From: Zancudomyces culisetae
Taxonomy: Eukaryota; Kickxellomycota; Harpellomycetes; Harpellales; Legeriomycetaceae
DNA length: 10,345 nucleotides
Direction: 5' to 3'
NCBI GenBank assembly: GCA_001969505.1
Contig: LSSK01000259.1
Coordinates: 1 to 10,345 of the forward strand
This document shows positions 1 through 7,248 of this stretch, piece by piece (the first letter of the stretch is position 1; each line of letters opens with the position of its first letter). The position numbers were made by a program, and so were the translations under genes. Under the pieces are notes generated by a model. The model searched no databases, was not told where the DNA came from, and saw only the letters and a program-made list of their open reading frames with translations.

Positions 1-198
1 CAGGGCACCTCAGCGCAATTTCTTAATCCCACGGATAGGTCAGGAGGAATGTTAGTATGCAGAGAAAACGACTGTAGAGGTGTGTGTACAGTAAATACCA
101 GGTTTTTACAAACTGGTATGTGGAATTTCCCAGAAGATCTCAAGTCTGGTCCACTTTCAATTAAATGGGTGTCAATGGGTACTGCCCCCAACGAGTAA
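1..198 (+). CDS. 3' end of a secreted cysteine-pattern protein, family member B (partial)
   Basis: The window opens inside a reading frame (frame 1) that runs 65 codons to a TAA. No start is visible, so the 5' part with any signal peptide lies outside the window. The segment contains CRENDCRGVC at residues 20-29, giving the spacing C-x4-C-x3-C with Asp before the middle Cys and Gly after it. Exactly the same pattern occurs in the proteins at 5381-5791 and 9882-10289, and the aromatic stretch MWNFPEDL sits where those have a YP-containing stretch. This shows it is a third paralogue. It has about nine more residues after the final Trp region than the copy at 5381. An AATAAA at 223-228 follows the stop. 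Function is unknown; by analogy with the complete copies it should be a small secreted, disulphide-stabilised protein. The coding call is firm; the fold assignment is inference. Confidence 0.8.
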   Translation, partial: QGTSAQFLNPTDRSGGMLVCRENDCRGVCTVNTRFLQTGMWNFPEDLKSGPLSIKWVSMGTAPNE

Positions 199-222
199 TC
201 TTTAATACACCTTTTAACAAAT

Positions 223-228
223 AATAAA
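223..228 (+). promoter_or_regulatory. AATAAA polyadenylation-type signal for the gene ending at 198
   Basis: A perfect AATAAA lies 25 bases after the TAA stop of the partial gene. In such AT-rich DNA the hexamer can occur by chance; its position just after a stop is the only support. Confidence 0.4.
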
Positions 229-723
229 TCACCTTAGAGTCAAGTTTAGTAGACTGTAATATCATTTTTCTAGCCTTAAAAAGCTGAGATTAATTAAAGT
301 ATCCAATCTTTGCATAAATAAATTACAATATTCTACTTTAAAGCGAAACCAAAATGATCCATAACTTTTAGTATTTACGTATATTTTAGTTGATAGTATA
401 ATTTAATGTCACAACAAGTACACAAATATTAAAAAGATAGTAGGTAAAAAATTTCTTAAAACATAATATGAAAAGTCTGTTTCCGCAACTCTAGAGACAG
501 CATACTCACAATTAATTGGTCAGGTGTTATCTATTCTGCCTTATGTAGATCAAAGCCAATTATCTTAATAAGCTATGTGTACTTTACCAATGGTAATATT
601 ACTAATTTAGTAAACAGAATAAATTAGATACTGGTAATTTAATTGCTATTTAAGTTCTAATTCTGAATTTTAATCGATTCATGCAGCAATATATTGTATC
701 TTCATGTATGTTGTTCGATATTA
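229..723. other. Intergenic region between two convergent genes; no gene supported
   Basis: AT-rich DNA between the 3' ends of two convergent genes. Around 467-627 two plus-strand frames stay open together for 30-50 codons without an ATG. At this base composition such runs are expected by chance, so no gene is called. Confidence 0.5.
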
Positions 724-729
724 TTTATT
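724..729 (-). promoter_or_regulatory. AATAAA polyadenylation-type signal for the Tyr/Gly-rich gene
   Basis: TTTATT on the plus strand reads AATAAA on the minus strand, about 75 bases past the stop codon of the gene at 804-1220. Its position fits a 3' end signal, but the hexamer is common in this composition. Confidence 0.35.
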
Positions 730-803
730 TAAATAATATATAAAGACCCTTAGAATTAGTTAAAGTAACGACTAAAACCAATAAAGTTTTAAAGACTTGC
801 AAG

Positions 804-1220
804 TTAGTAGTAGTATCCACCGTAGTATGGGTAGCTGTAACCGTAACCGTAACCGTAGCCATACGATGGATATCCGTAGTACCCGCCGTAGTATGGGTAT
901 CCATAGTATCCGTACCACCAACGGTCATCGGTTCCATTTCCTGCATCACCGCCTTCTGCTGAAGGATCAACAGTTTGAGCAGAATCGTCGTCAGCTGGTG
1001 CAACTTCCTCCTCCTCGTCAGCACGCTTGCGGTAGGCTGGAGCGGCAAAGCGGTTGTTAAAGGCAGGGCGAGATGGTGGAGCATATCTTCCAAAGTCCTG
1101 GACCTGTCCCATTGGTGGTTGCATAGGTCCGACATTTGCTCTTGGTCTTGGAGCGGATGCAGCATTTACTGATACTGTGGCAACTGCGGCAGTGAAGAGT
1201 GCGAGTGTTGATTTTACCAT
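804..1220 (-). CDS. Secreted precursor with Kex2-type site and Trp/Tyr/Gly-rich tail
   Basis: 138 codons with no intron needed; the start has a favourable context (ATCAAAAATGG). Residues 1-20 form a signal peptide (MVKS, a hydrophobic Ala/Leu/Val core, then VNA-ASA, with cleavage likely after A20 or A23). Residues 24-63 are rich in Pro, Arg and Asn. RKR at 64-66 followed by ADEEEE looks like a Kex2-type processing site. An acidic stretch runs to about residue 83, and N-x-T occurs at 95-97. The last 38 residues (101-138) use only W, Y, G, P and S, with 20 Tyr and 11 Gly. There is no cysteine. No enzyme domain is visible. Low-complexity Tyr/Gly tails of this kind are typical of structural, adhesive or self-associating surface proteins, so a wall or extracellular role is a reasonable inference; a processed peptide product is another. 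It is GC-richer than its flanks, as expected of a real gene. Confidence 0.85.
   Translation of the reverse strand: MVKSTLALFTAAVATVSVNAASAPRPRANVGPMQPPMGQVQDFGRYAPPSRPAFNNRFAAPAYRKRADEEEEVAPADDDSAQTVDPSAEGGDAGNGTDDRWWYGYYGYPYYGGYYGYPSYGYGYGYGYSYPYYGGYYY
831..867. repeat. Six-base tandem repeat (CGTAAC-type) inside the tail codons
   Basis: The plus strand shows repeated GTAACC units, which on the coding strand are alternating TAC GGT codons giving (YG)n. The repeat lies in frame with the Tyr/Gly-rich tail, so slippage in 6-base steps would lengthen or shorten the tail without a frameshift. Confidence 0.7.
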
Positions 1221-1274
1221 TTTTGATATCTAGTTTAAAATGAGCGTTGTATGTAGCTGATTGCTAATGCAATA

Positions 1275-1282
1275 TTTTAATA
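1275..1282 (-). promoter_or_regulatory. TATA-like element for the Tyr/Gly-rich gene
   Basis: TATTAAAA on the minus strand lies about 55 bases upstream of the ATG at 1220. That spacing leaves room for a short leader. It is not a perfect TATA box and the region is AT-rich. Confidence 0.3.
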
Positions 1283-2503
1283 CAAATGATTATGATTATG
1301 CTTTAAATTGTCACTTGAAGAATCTTCAACTGTTGATATTTTTTTTTTGACAGTGATATCTTGACTCATTTTATACTTTTTCTTTTTCATATTTTTAATT
1401 TAATTTAATCTTTAAACACAATTCACGGGTATCCTATATCAATTTTAAAGTGCCAGTAATAATCCTAATTTTAGAACCGTAAAAAATATTGGTATTGAAT
1501 ATAGGGCTAAATTTAGAAAGCATGTGTAATTTTAGAGAATCAGGTTTTGTAATATATCTTAACCTTAACTCTAATATTTTTAAAAAAAAAATTTTATAGT
1601 AAGTGTCAGAGCACAAAGAGCAAACGATATTAATTTGTGTTCAATAATTGTGTTTACTTGATTTATGGTAAAGTAAAACGCGAGCTTAACAAATACGCTA
1701 GAGGTATTTTGTAATTTTTACATATCACAAAACAAAGTTTATTTTTAATTTGATTTTGACTTTTGAATAACAAATACCAAAGTATAATCATACCCGTGCT
1801 ACAACCAGTTATGGATTATTGGTAATCTAATTCATCCTAATGATATTTAACCAGAGCAAATAATACATCGATTTACGGTGATTTAGTGAAAAAAATTAAA
1901 TTGAACTAAAAATAGTATATAAAGTCAATCTATTCTTAGAAATTATTTAAAATTATCTAAACCAAATAGAGTAGACCCGATCCTATTACATTGATAATTT
2001 TTATATTCTTTATATTCACCCTTCTTTTTCATAGTGAGAAATAATTGTTGAGACGGAAAATAATAAAAATACTGTGATTAACCTAATGTCAATGACCATA
2101 AGATCACCTCTTCCCAATGATTACAAATTGTCTAAAACAAGTAAAATAGTGAGAATAAATCAGCATCTCAAAATTTATCATACTAGGTAAGCATAAATAT
2201 CTTTTTAGATTGCACTAGTGAATCTTGGTGTTCTAATGGCACAAATAAACATTATTATACAGCTAAACAAAATGTATCAAAGTTTGTGTATGGTTTTATT
2301 GTTTGGTAGTTTAACTTAGATGGAAAATAGAGTCTAATTAACATCACATGTTTCCAACTATCTTGATTAAAAAATCGAACCAAAAAGACAGCAATAGATA
2401 AAAAGAATTTAGTATATTTATCAAGATAAAGAAAAATAAAACATAGCTACAGCACGTTTTTAGAGGGTACAATTTATAAATATTGTATAAATAATGTAAA
2501 AAA
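1283..2503. other. Long AT-rich intergenic stretch; no gene supported
   Basis: Both strands show only short frames of biased Ile/Lys/Asn/Phe composition. A 60-codon minus-strand frame at 1434-1616 has no gene-like composition. A plus-strand run from ATG 2086 to a GTAAGC donor at 2187 is of chance length, and every plausible acceptor after it leads to an immediate stop. I see no RNA gene or repeat here. Confidence 0.5.
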
Positions 2504-2725
2504 CTATAAGACCTGTTGAGCGAGAACGGTCTGATACCCGCATGTTGTCAGGCTTCTCATACGCAAAAAGGCTTGATCAGCAAGCTCTTTAAATGGGCCG
2601 TGTGACTCTCTGGAATCCACCTTCATATTGATGGTTCCAGAGCGATCACTGTCTGATGAATAACGGCCTTCATCCTTGGCCTGCTGGATCCATGCTGTTT
2701 TCAGTTTATGCATAAGACCTGACAT
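2504..2725 (-). CDS. Small orphan protein, 73 residues, charged and polar
   Basis: A 73-codon frame starting in a good context (ATCAAAATGTC) and clearly less AT-rich than the DNA around it. The N-terminus (MSGLMHKLKTAW) is a possible short amphipathic helix. Residues 22-41 are Ser/Asp/Arg-rich (YSSDSDRSG, then KVDSRESHG), and the C-terminal third (KELADQAFLRMRSL) is again helix-like. There is no signal peptide or membrane segment, and a single Cys. I do not recognise a family. A TATAAAA lies only about 27 bases before the ATG, which would make the leader very short, so either that box is not used or the true start differs. The stop is at 2504-2506 and I found no convincing splice donor that would extend it. 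It could also be a remnant of a longer gene. Confidence 0.5.
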   Translation of the reverse strand: MSGLMHKLKTAWIQQAKDEGRYSSDSDRSGTINMKVDSRESHGPFKELADQAFLRMRSLTTCGYQTVLAQQVL

Positions 2726-2751
2726 TTTGATTGAGATTTTAATATTTAAAG

Positions 2752-2758
2752 TTTTATA
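2752..2758 (-). promoter_or_regulatory. TATAAAA upstream of the 73-residue gene
   Basis: A perfect TATAAAA on the minus strand lies 27 bases upstream of the ATG at 2725. The distance is short for a normal leader, so the assignment is tentative. Confidence 0.3.
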
Positions 2759-3326
2759 AGTTTAACTAGCCGTAGCACTATTATCTTTTTTTGTTATAAC
2801 TAAAACCAATACATTTTACTTTTAAAGTATTCTTTATTTCTTTTCTCTTACTCTTATAAAATTTTGAACTATTAAAAGAGCTAAGAAATCCTCATTGAGG
2901 CTTACTTTGTTTATATATAACTATTTCATTAAAATATTAATAGCTATATTTATTTTACCTATGTTTCAATATTGATTTACTGTGTTCTTGCCTGTGGTTA
3001 TGGTGTTTGATTCCTTTTTATGTTCTGTTTGTTTTTATATCAAACAACCGATATACTATTTAATAAAAAATGTTTTTATTTGTATTTCAATTTTATTATT
3101 TTTCTGTGACTATTCGATCTGTATTTCATTGATATCTGTTATCATAATTTTTAAATTTTTTTTTGTTGAATATTAGTTTATTGAAATACTGTTAATTAAA
3201 ATATTTATTTGTTTTAATTGTGTCCAGCACGATCCGGGTACACTCATAAAGTACTTTCAAGCTCTTAAGTCTACAAAAATAATAAAAAAATAAGCTAATG
3301 AACTCTACCTTTGATAATTAGCCGCG
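2759..3326. other. Intergenic region between divergent genes; no gene supported
   Basis: This lies between the minus-strand gene at 2504-2725 and the plus-strand spliced gene starting at 3327, so it probably holds two divergent promoters. A plus-strand frame at 2982-3176 is a Phe/Ile-rich translation of T-rich DNA without an ATG and is not called. A slightly GC-richer patch at 3222-3275 shows no motif I can name. Confidence 0.45.
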
Positions 3327-3950
3327 ATGCAGCACAATAGTCAAGTCAAAGGGAAAACCAACAGCGCAACAGTATGACATTTATATATTATTTGCTCAAG
3401 AGGTAGTTGCCATTATATCATAGTAATATGATAATACCTACTATATACACAATATACTAATACCCGTCATATAAATAACTTTTAAGAATAGCTACCAACA
3501 CTACAAACAAACACTAATACGAATCGATCTGGGAACCGTCATACAAATGCATTTGATTTATCAGGATTTGGAAACCTAAATTCCCTAAATACAAACAACA
3601 ATAGTAGTTCTACCAGCAACAACAACGCTGGAGCAAGTACCTCGGTATCAAAATTGAACTCTGATACGCTGTTTCATCGACTAAAGCTTGATTCTAGTTT
3701 AATAGACAAATCACCTCTTCCTCAAGAACCAGAAAACTCTTGGGATACTAACCCATCAAAACTTGCAGATTTATTTACTAAACGCAAAGAGTTTATGGTT
3801 TTGCAGGCACGAAAGTAAGAAACTACATTCTAGTGGTGTTTTCTATATAATATGAGTGTTTTTCAATGTTTTTTTACATCTATTTTTACAAATAGAAAAT
3901 TCCTGAAAGACAAAGGCAGCTTACTGAAAAGGCACAATAGACTAGGATAA
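3327..3950 (+). CDS. Probable spliced gene, Asn/Ser-rich protein with basic helical C-terminus
   Basis: Proposed exons are 3327-3371, 3492-3814 and 3896-3950, about 140 residues. Exon 1 is 15 codons from an ATG with a purine at -3. Intron 1 is GTATGA..AATAG with TACTAAT about 30 bases before its AG. It joins in phase with exon 2, which is open for 107 codons, far longer than chance runs nearby. Exon 2 encodes an Asn/Ser/Thr-rich region (NTNNNSSSTSNNN) followed by a charged part (FHRLKLDSSLI, PENSWDTNPSKL, LFTKRKEFMVLQARK) that looks like the start of a coiled coil. It ends at GTAAGA. The acceptor at 3895 follows a long T-rich tract and gives KKFLKDKGSLLKRHNRLG as the end. An alternative acceptor at 4038 gives a C-terminus with QTEKRRLLEKFIKN and stops at 4132. 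I do not recognise the family. The exon 2 call is fairly good; the 3' end is uncertain, and a decayed copy of a larger gene is possible. Confidence 0.45.
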
Positions 3951-4027
3951 TTTTTTTTGGCGTCATTTAGGTATTATGAATAGCTTACCCTGATATTAAT
4001 ATATAACTTTTTAATAATATCCCACAG

Positions 4028-4049
4028 AAAACAGACAGAAAACAGACAG
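4028..4049 (+). repeat. 11-bp tandem duplication at an alternative splice acceptor
   Basis: The unit AAAACAGACAG occurs twice in perfect tandem, directly after CCCACAG. Each copy carries AG acceptor dinucleotides, so the duplication multiplies possible acceptors in different phases for the gene starting at 3327. Confidence 0.8.
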
Positions 4050-4132
4050 AAAAGCGCAGATTATTAGAAAAATTTATCAAAAACCTGTGGTGCTACTTTA
4101 CTACCTGTAATTCAGTTATAAAAAATGAATAA

Positions 4133-5276
4133 TGTGTCTAAACGCTTATCTATTCTTCACCATTCGCTCATGGTATCCTCAAAAGGTGATAAAATTTGTA
4201 TTTTCCTCTAAACCTCGTACTTATAAAGAAAAGTAGCACATCTATATAATGCTTGCTTGTCATTTTTTAAACATATTTATTTACTTTATGTACTGATAAT
4301 ATTATCAAGTGTTATGGCTAGGTTTATTATTTTTCTATCTAGTCGAAAATGTATTTACTAAAAGTGTTTTTGTTGAATGTAGTTCACTTTACAAATAATC
4401 ACCAAGTAACTCTCATCGTCGTAACTAGGCGCAGTACTGGATAACGTTCAAGAGTTATTCTTCAAGTTACGTTTAGTTTTCTTTATTTTTTAATGCTCAA
4501 ACCTTAATCTGTTAAAAATATTAAGAATATTATTATCATACAGTAATAATGTAAAGTGTCTTTCTTATTTTTATTTTTTTTCTCGGTCTGTTTGAAAACG
4601 AAGGGTAATTTAACCCTTGTAAAAGTTGGGGTCCGGTTTCATATAAATTAAATGACTTAATCGACTCGATTCTGAAAAAGCCTGACGCCCGTTTCAAACT
4701 CACTCCGGCAGGTTTACATTTGAATTTGAGATAACCCCTAATCACATTACGTGACTACAAAATCTAGATTCCTGAATTAATTAACGATAACCATATTTGT
4801 ACTTGTATAAAATGAAGATATTAAATTCGCTAAAAATTAGTGAGCTGACATACTACCTCATAGGTTGACCTCACATGATTGATAAAAATGTACAAAAGCC
4901 TTATATTTATATTCTGGGCAGACCTCTGGAAGTGCAAATAAGCATAAGTCGGATCTGCTTTAATTTAAAAGACAAATGCTTTATTTAAACGTTTTTGTTT
5001 TGCTAATTAAATAAACTGTAACCTAGAGTTTAAGTCCACTTGTAATTAATTAATTTTTAGTATATTAAACACCGAAAATTCAAAGTCGAGGCTAGCGTTC
5101 AAAACTAAATTTAGCGTATTGGTTATCATTTTTGAATTTAGAAAAGTATATTAACTTGTAGCTCAAAGTTGACAATCTAGAAACGTGTAGGTATAATGCA
5201 ACAATAAGCCCATTACAATATCATACAAAGTGAAGTGGTGTTTTGTATAAGTAAGAAATTACATGAGAAATAAAAG
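4133..5276. other. Intergenic stretch with one GC-richer island near 4590-4745
   Basis: Mostly AT-rich with no supported gene. Around 4590-4745 the composition changes. A plus-strand frame without ATG is open at 4609-4734 (contains NDLIDSILKKPDARFKLTPAG), and a minus-strand frame across the same bases is also open. A hairpin AAGGGT-AATTTA-ACCCTT lies at 4601-4618. The plus-strand translation reads like a helical protein fragment, so this may be a gene remnant, but its length alone is not significant. Confidence 0.4.
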
Positions 5277-5283
5277 TATAAAA
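5277..5283 (+). promoter_or_regulatory. TATA box of the secreted cysteine-pattern gene
   Basis: A perfect TATAAAA lies 98 bases before the ATG at 5381. Initiation about 30 bases downstream would place the transcript start near 5305-5315. This leaves out the ATG at 5263 and supports the start at 5381. Confidence 0.5.
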
Positions 5284-5380
5284 ATGTTAAAATTCCCTTC
5301 AAGTTGTAGAAAACATATCTCAAGTAGAATAAACAATTCACTTATTAGACGAAAAAAACTTTCAAAAGTTAATCAAAAAA

Positions 5381-5791
5381 ATGAAGTTCTCCGTATTCAG
5401 CATGATGTGCTTGAGCCTAGGTATGACCAGTGCATACAGCATCGCAGATTCAAATCAAGCTGCCAAAAACAAACAAGCAGACAACAGTCCCAACCGCCTT
5501 TGCGGTTGTCATCATCAAAAAAAAATGAAGCTTGAGATTTTCAGTAAAACCCATTATCAAGGGAAAAGTCAAATCAAACATTTGAAACCAGGTCGCTGCT
5601 ATAACATTCCAAGTACCGGAAGTGCAAAAATGGACGATGGTAAACCAGGAAGTGGAGATATCACGTTTTGTGTAGAGGCAGACTGTCAAGGGCACTGCTT
5701 TACCGCATCTAGAAGCATTCTACTTTATCCAGATAATATCCCAGGAATTGATCTTGGTGCTTATGCAAAATCAGTAGGATGGACTCTCTAG
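5381..5791 (+). CDS. Secreted six-cysteine protein, beta/gamma-crystallin-like, family member A
   Basis: 136 codons, intronless, with an A-rich start context (AAAAAAATGAAG). Residues 1-20 are a signal peptide (MKFSVFSMM hydrophobic core, cleavage near TSA-YS). Residues 21-37 are a polar linker. The mature domain begins at PNRLCGC. Mature cysteines are C41, C43, C73, C97, C102 and C106, with spacings x1, x29, x23, x4, x3. This is nearly identical to the paralogue at 9882-10289 (x1, x30, x23, x4, x3). The segment LEIFSKTHYQG has the F-x6-G arrangement of a beta/gamma-crystallin Greek-key strand, and GRCYNIP, DDGKPGSGD, LLYPDN and SVGW follow in an order seen in such small secreted domains. The crystallin-like fold is inference by eye. 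The role is unknown: an extracellular or wall-associated protein or an effector are both possible. An AATAAA lies at 5910-5915. Confidence 0.85.
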   Translation: MKFSVFSMMCLSLGMTSAYSIADSNQAAKNKQADNSPNRLCGCHHQKKMKLEIFSKTHYQGKSQIKHLKPGRCYNIPSTGSAKMDDGKPGSGDITFCVEADCQGHCFTASRSILLYPDNIPGIDLGAYAKSVGWTL

Positions 5792-5909
5792 TGGGTATTT
5801 TAGAACTATTTGAAAAGGTTTTACTAGTTAGTATATAGAAGTTTCAATACCTAAACTGGATTTGACACTTGCTCTATAGATATTTATTAATTTAAATATT
5901 GCAAGTGGA

Positions 5910-5915
5910 AATAAA
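5910..5915 (+). promoter_or_regulatory. AATAAA polyadenylation-type signal for family member A
   Basis: A perfect AATAAA lies 118 bases after the TAG stop of the gene at 5381-5791, a normal distance for a 3' end signal. It is a common hexamer in this composition. Confidence 0.4.
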
Positions 5916-6120
5916 CTATTTTACTGCTATAAGTTCAAATGTACAAGCTGGTGCTTTAAATAATCTATATATATCAAAGTTTTTTTAATTCTGACTTATC
6001 TAGTATGCCGATCTTATTAAAGATAACCTACATATATTGGGAATAAAAGTTTGCATTTTAACCAAATAATTAATCAAGAGATTGAACTTGAAAGCATTAA
6101 TTGTATTAAATCATGTTAGT

Positions 6121-6566
6121 AGTTGTTATGAATACACTTGTATCACAACAGTATTGTATATTAAATACAATATTAATTAATGTTTATTAATGATAATCAT
6201 GTATATCATTAATATTATTTAATTATAAGTTTATATATTTAATTATTATTATATTATTAGTTTTAAGCATTAATATAGTGCATATTAATATTGTTCGCTT
6301 AATAGTATATTATAATTAGTTTTATTATTAGTTTAAGTTTTATATTAATATTTATAACAAACTTAATTGTATAAAAGGTGACTCATTTTCTTTCATGAAC
6401 AATTAAGTTTGTCAATCTCGTTTAACAATAATAAAGACATTATTAACTAATATTATATTATTACTGTGTGTTTTAAACTAGTATAATTAATAATAACTTT
6501 TATAAATTAACTGTGTGTTAATTTGTTAATACCATCATTATTGTGTATAATATTGGTATCTAACAC
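6121..6566 (+). repeat. Left inverted arm
   Basis: Pairs with 6795-7248 in reverse complement. The inner edge, ending GGTATCTAACAC, is sharp. The outer edge is fuzzy: matching is strong up to about 6150 (ATTGTATATTAAATACAAT) and weaker from 6149 to 6121. Within the arm there is an internal palindrome around 6186-6211 (ATTAATGATAATCATGTATATCATTAAT). Confidence 0.75.
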
Positions 6567-6790
6567 TGCTTGACCGTGCGAGAATGCGCATTAAAGGGTA
6601 TTCAGAACCCTTCCTTGATCACCTGGAGTACTCATTGGTGATCGGTAAGCTTCCATGCCTCCTGGAAGAGCTTCAGTCAACCCCTTACTTTCGGGGTCTG
6701 ATGCTGTTGCCACCCCGAAAATTATTCTTAGGAGCATTGAAACGGGGCTGCCTCTGCTCATGGACCAGCTGTGGCTCTTGGAGCTGTGAC
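6560..6790 (-). pseudogene. Possible decayed Ty3/Gypsy-type reverse transcriptase fragment in the core
   Basis: Read on the minus strand, the core gives in the correct order short peptides resembling the middle of a Ty3/Gypsy reverse transcriptase: QLVHE (6771 downward), RFN (6744-6736), FGVATAS (near 6719-6699), ALPGGMEAY (6671-6645), VLNTL (6608-6594) and RTVKQC (ending near 6563). The family typically has LVTI, RFNRLPFGVATAP, a short helix, a YxDD box, then VLxRL and GLRxxxxKC. FGVATA to Y is about 25 residues here against about 27 in the family. At least two frame changes are needed and the YxDD catalytic Asp pair is not there, so it cannot be active. A continuous minus-strand frame of 56 codons (6591-6761) covers the central motifs. 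A plus-strand frame (6584-6823, 79 codons, Cys-rich end) competes with this reading. The match is by eye and could be fortuitous. Confidence 0.35.
6594..6720 (+). other. Series of hairpins in the element's core
   Basis: Successive local inverted repeats are AAGGGT/ACCCTT (6594-6612), GATCACC/GGTGATC (6617-6643), CTTCC/GGAAG (6650-6668) and a perfect 9-bp stem TTTCGGGGT/ACCCCGAAA with a 14-base loop (6689-6720). They could form a structured RNA or be incidental to an older coding sequence. Confidence 0.4.
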
Positions 6791-6794
6791 TGCT

Positions 6795-7248
6795 GTGTTA
6801 GATACCGAAATTATACAAAGTAAAGATGGTATTAACAAATTAACACACAGTTAATTTATAAAAGTTTTTATTAATAATTAGTATAAAACTCACAGTAATA
6901 CATGCAATAATACTTTTTATTATCTTTATTATCGTTAAACGTGAATACAAACAAATCTTTCATGTAAAGGTATATTATCTCCGTTTATACAATTAAGTTT
7001 GTAATAATTATTAATATATAACTTAATCTAAAAAGTTTATTATTTAATTTACACGATATTAATGTTGATACGTATATTATTGATTTTGAGTATCAATATT
7101 AATGTTTTAAACTAATACTTATTATTAAATAAATAATATAATCTTGTAATAAAAAAATAAATGAAACACAAGTATATCATTAATATAAATTAATTGTATT
7201 GTATTTAATATACAATATTGTTAAGATACATGTATATTCTAAAACAAT
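6795..7248 (-). repeat. Right inverted arm
   Basis: The reverse complement of the left arm, from GTGTTAGATACC at the inner edge to TATTCTAAAACAAT at the outer edge. Divergence from the left arm is lowest near the core and higher in the middle and outer parts. This means the pair is not recent or has not been kept identical by gene conversion. Confidence 0.75.

Larger units (their letters stand above)
6121..7248. mobile_element. Long inverted-repeat (foldback-like) element with GC-rich core
   Basis: Two long arms in inverted orientation enclose a 228-bp core. The innermost 58 bases of the arms (6509-6566 against 6795-6852) match at 53 of 58 positions when one is reverse-complemented. The match continues outward through segments such as CAAACTTAATTGTATAAA and GTATTGTATATTAAATACAAT to about the outer edges, with small indels. 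I see no clear target-site duplication and no transposase gene. This is the architecture of a foldback-type non-autonomous DNA element or large MITE; an inverted duplication of local DNA is the alternative. The arms are extremely AT-rich while the core is not, so arms and core probably have different origins. If transcribed, the whole would form a very long hairpin RNA. Confidence 0.65.

Noticed and set aside
467-627. Two overlapping plus-strand frames of about 33 and 51 codons
   Set aside because: Neither begins with ATG or has convincing splice sites. Runs this long are common by chance across 10 kb of this composition.
725-1172. Several open frames overlapping 804-1220 on both strands
   Set aside because: They are out-of-frame readings of the Tyr/Gly-rich gene. 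Their His/Thr/Arg-rich repeats simply mirror the TAC GGT codon repeats.
1434-1616. 60-codon minus-strand frame
   Set aside because: Ile/Lys/Leu-rich translation of AT-rich DNA, no promoter or domain, and of a length expected by chance here.
2086-2262. Possible plus-strand first exon ending at GTAAGC
   Set aside because: All plausible acceptors lead straight into stop codons, and the 33-codon run is not significant.
2982-3176. 64-codon hydrophobic frame that looks like a membrane protein
   Set aside because: It has no ATG at its start, and its Phe/Ile/Val content follows from T-rich DNA.
5263-5695. Alternative frames at 5263-5535 (+) and 5450-5695 (-)
   Set aside because: They overlap the well supported secreted protein gene. 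The 5263 ATG lies upstream of the TATA box at 5277, so it is probably not in the mRNA.
6584-6823. 79-codon plus-strand frame in the core as a Cys-rich gene, or as a dynein-like AAA+ fragment
   Set aside because: Its end runs into the AT-rich arm, the composition resembles no known family, and the faint dynein-like resemblance needed frame changes and matched less well than the minus-strand reverse transcriptase reading.
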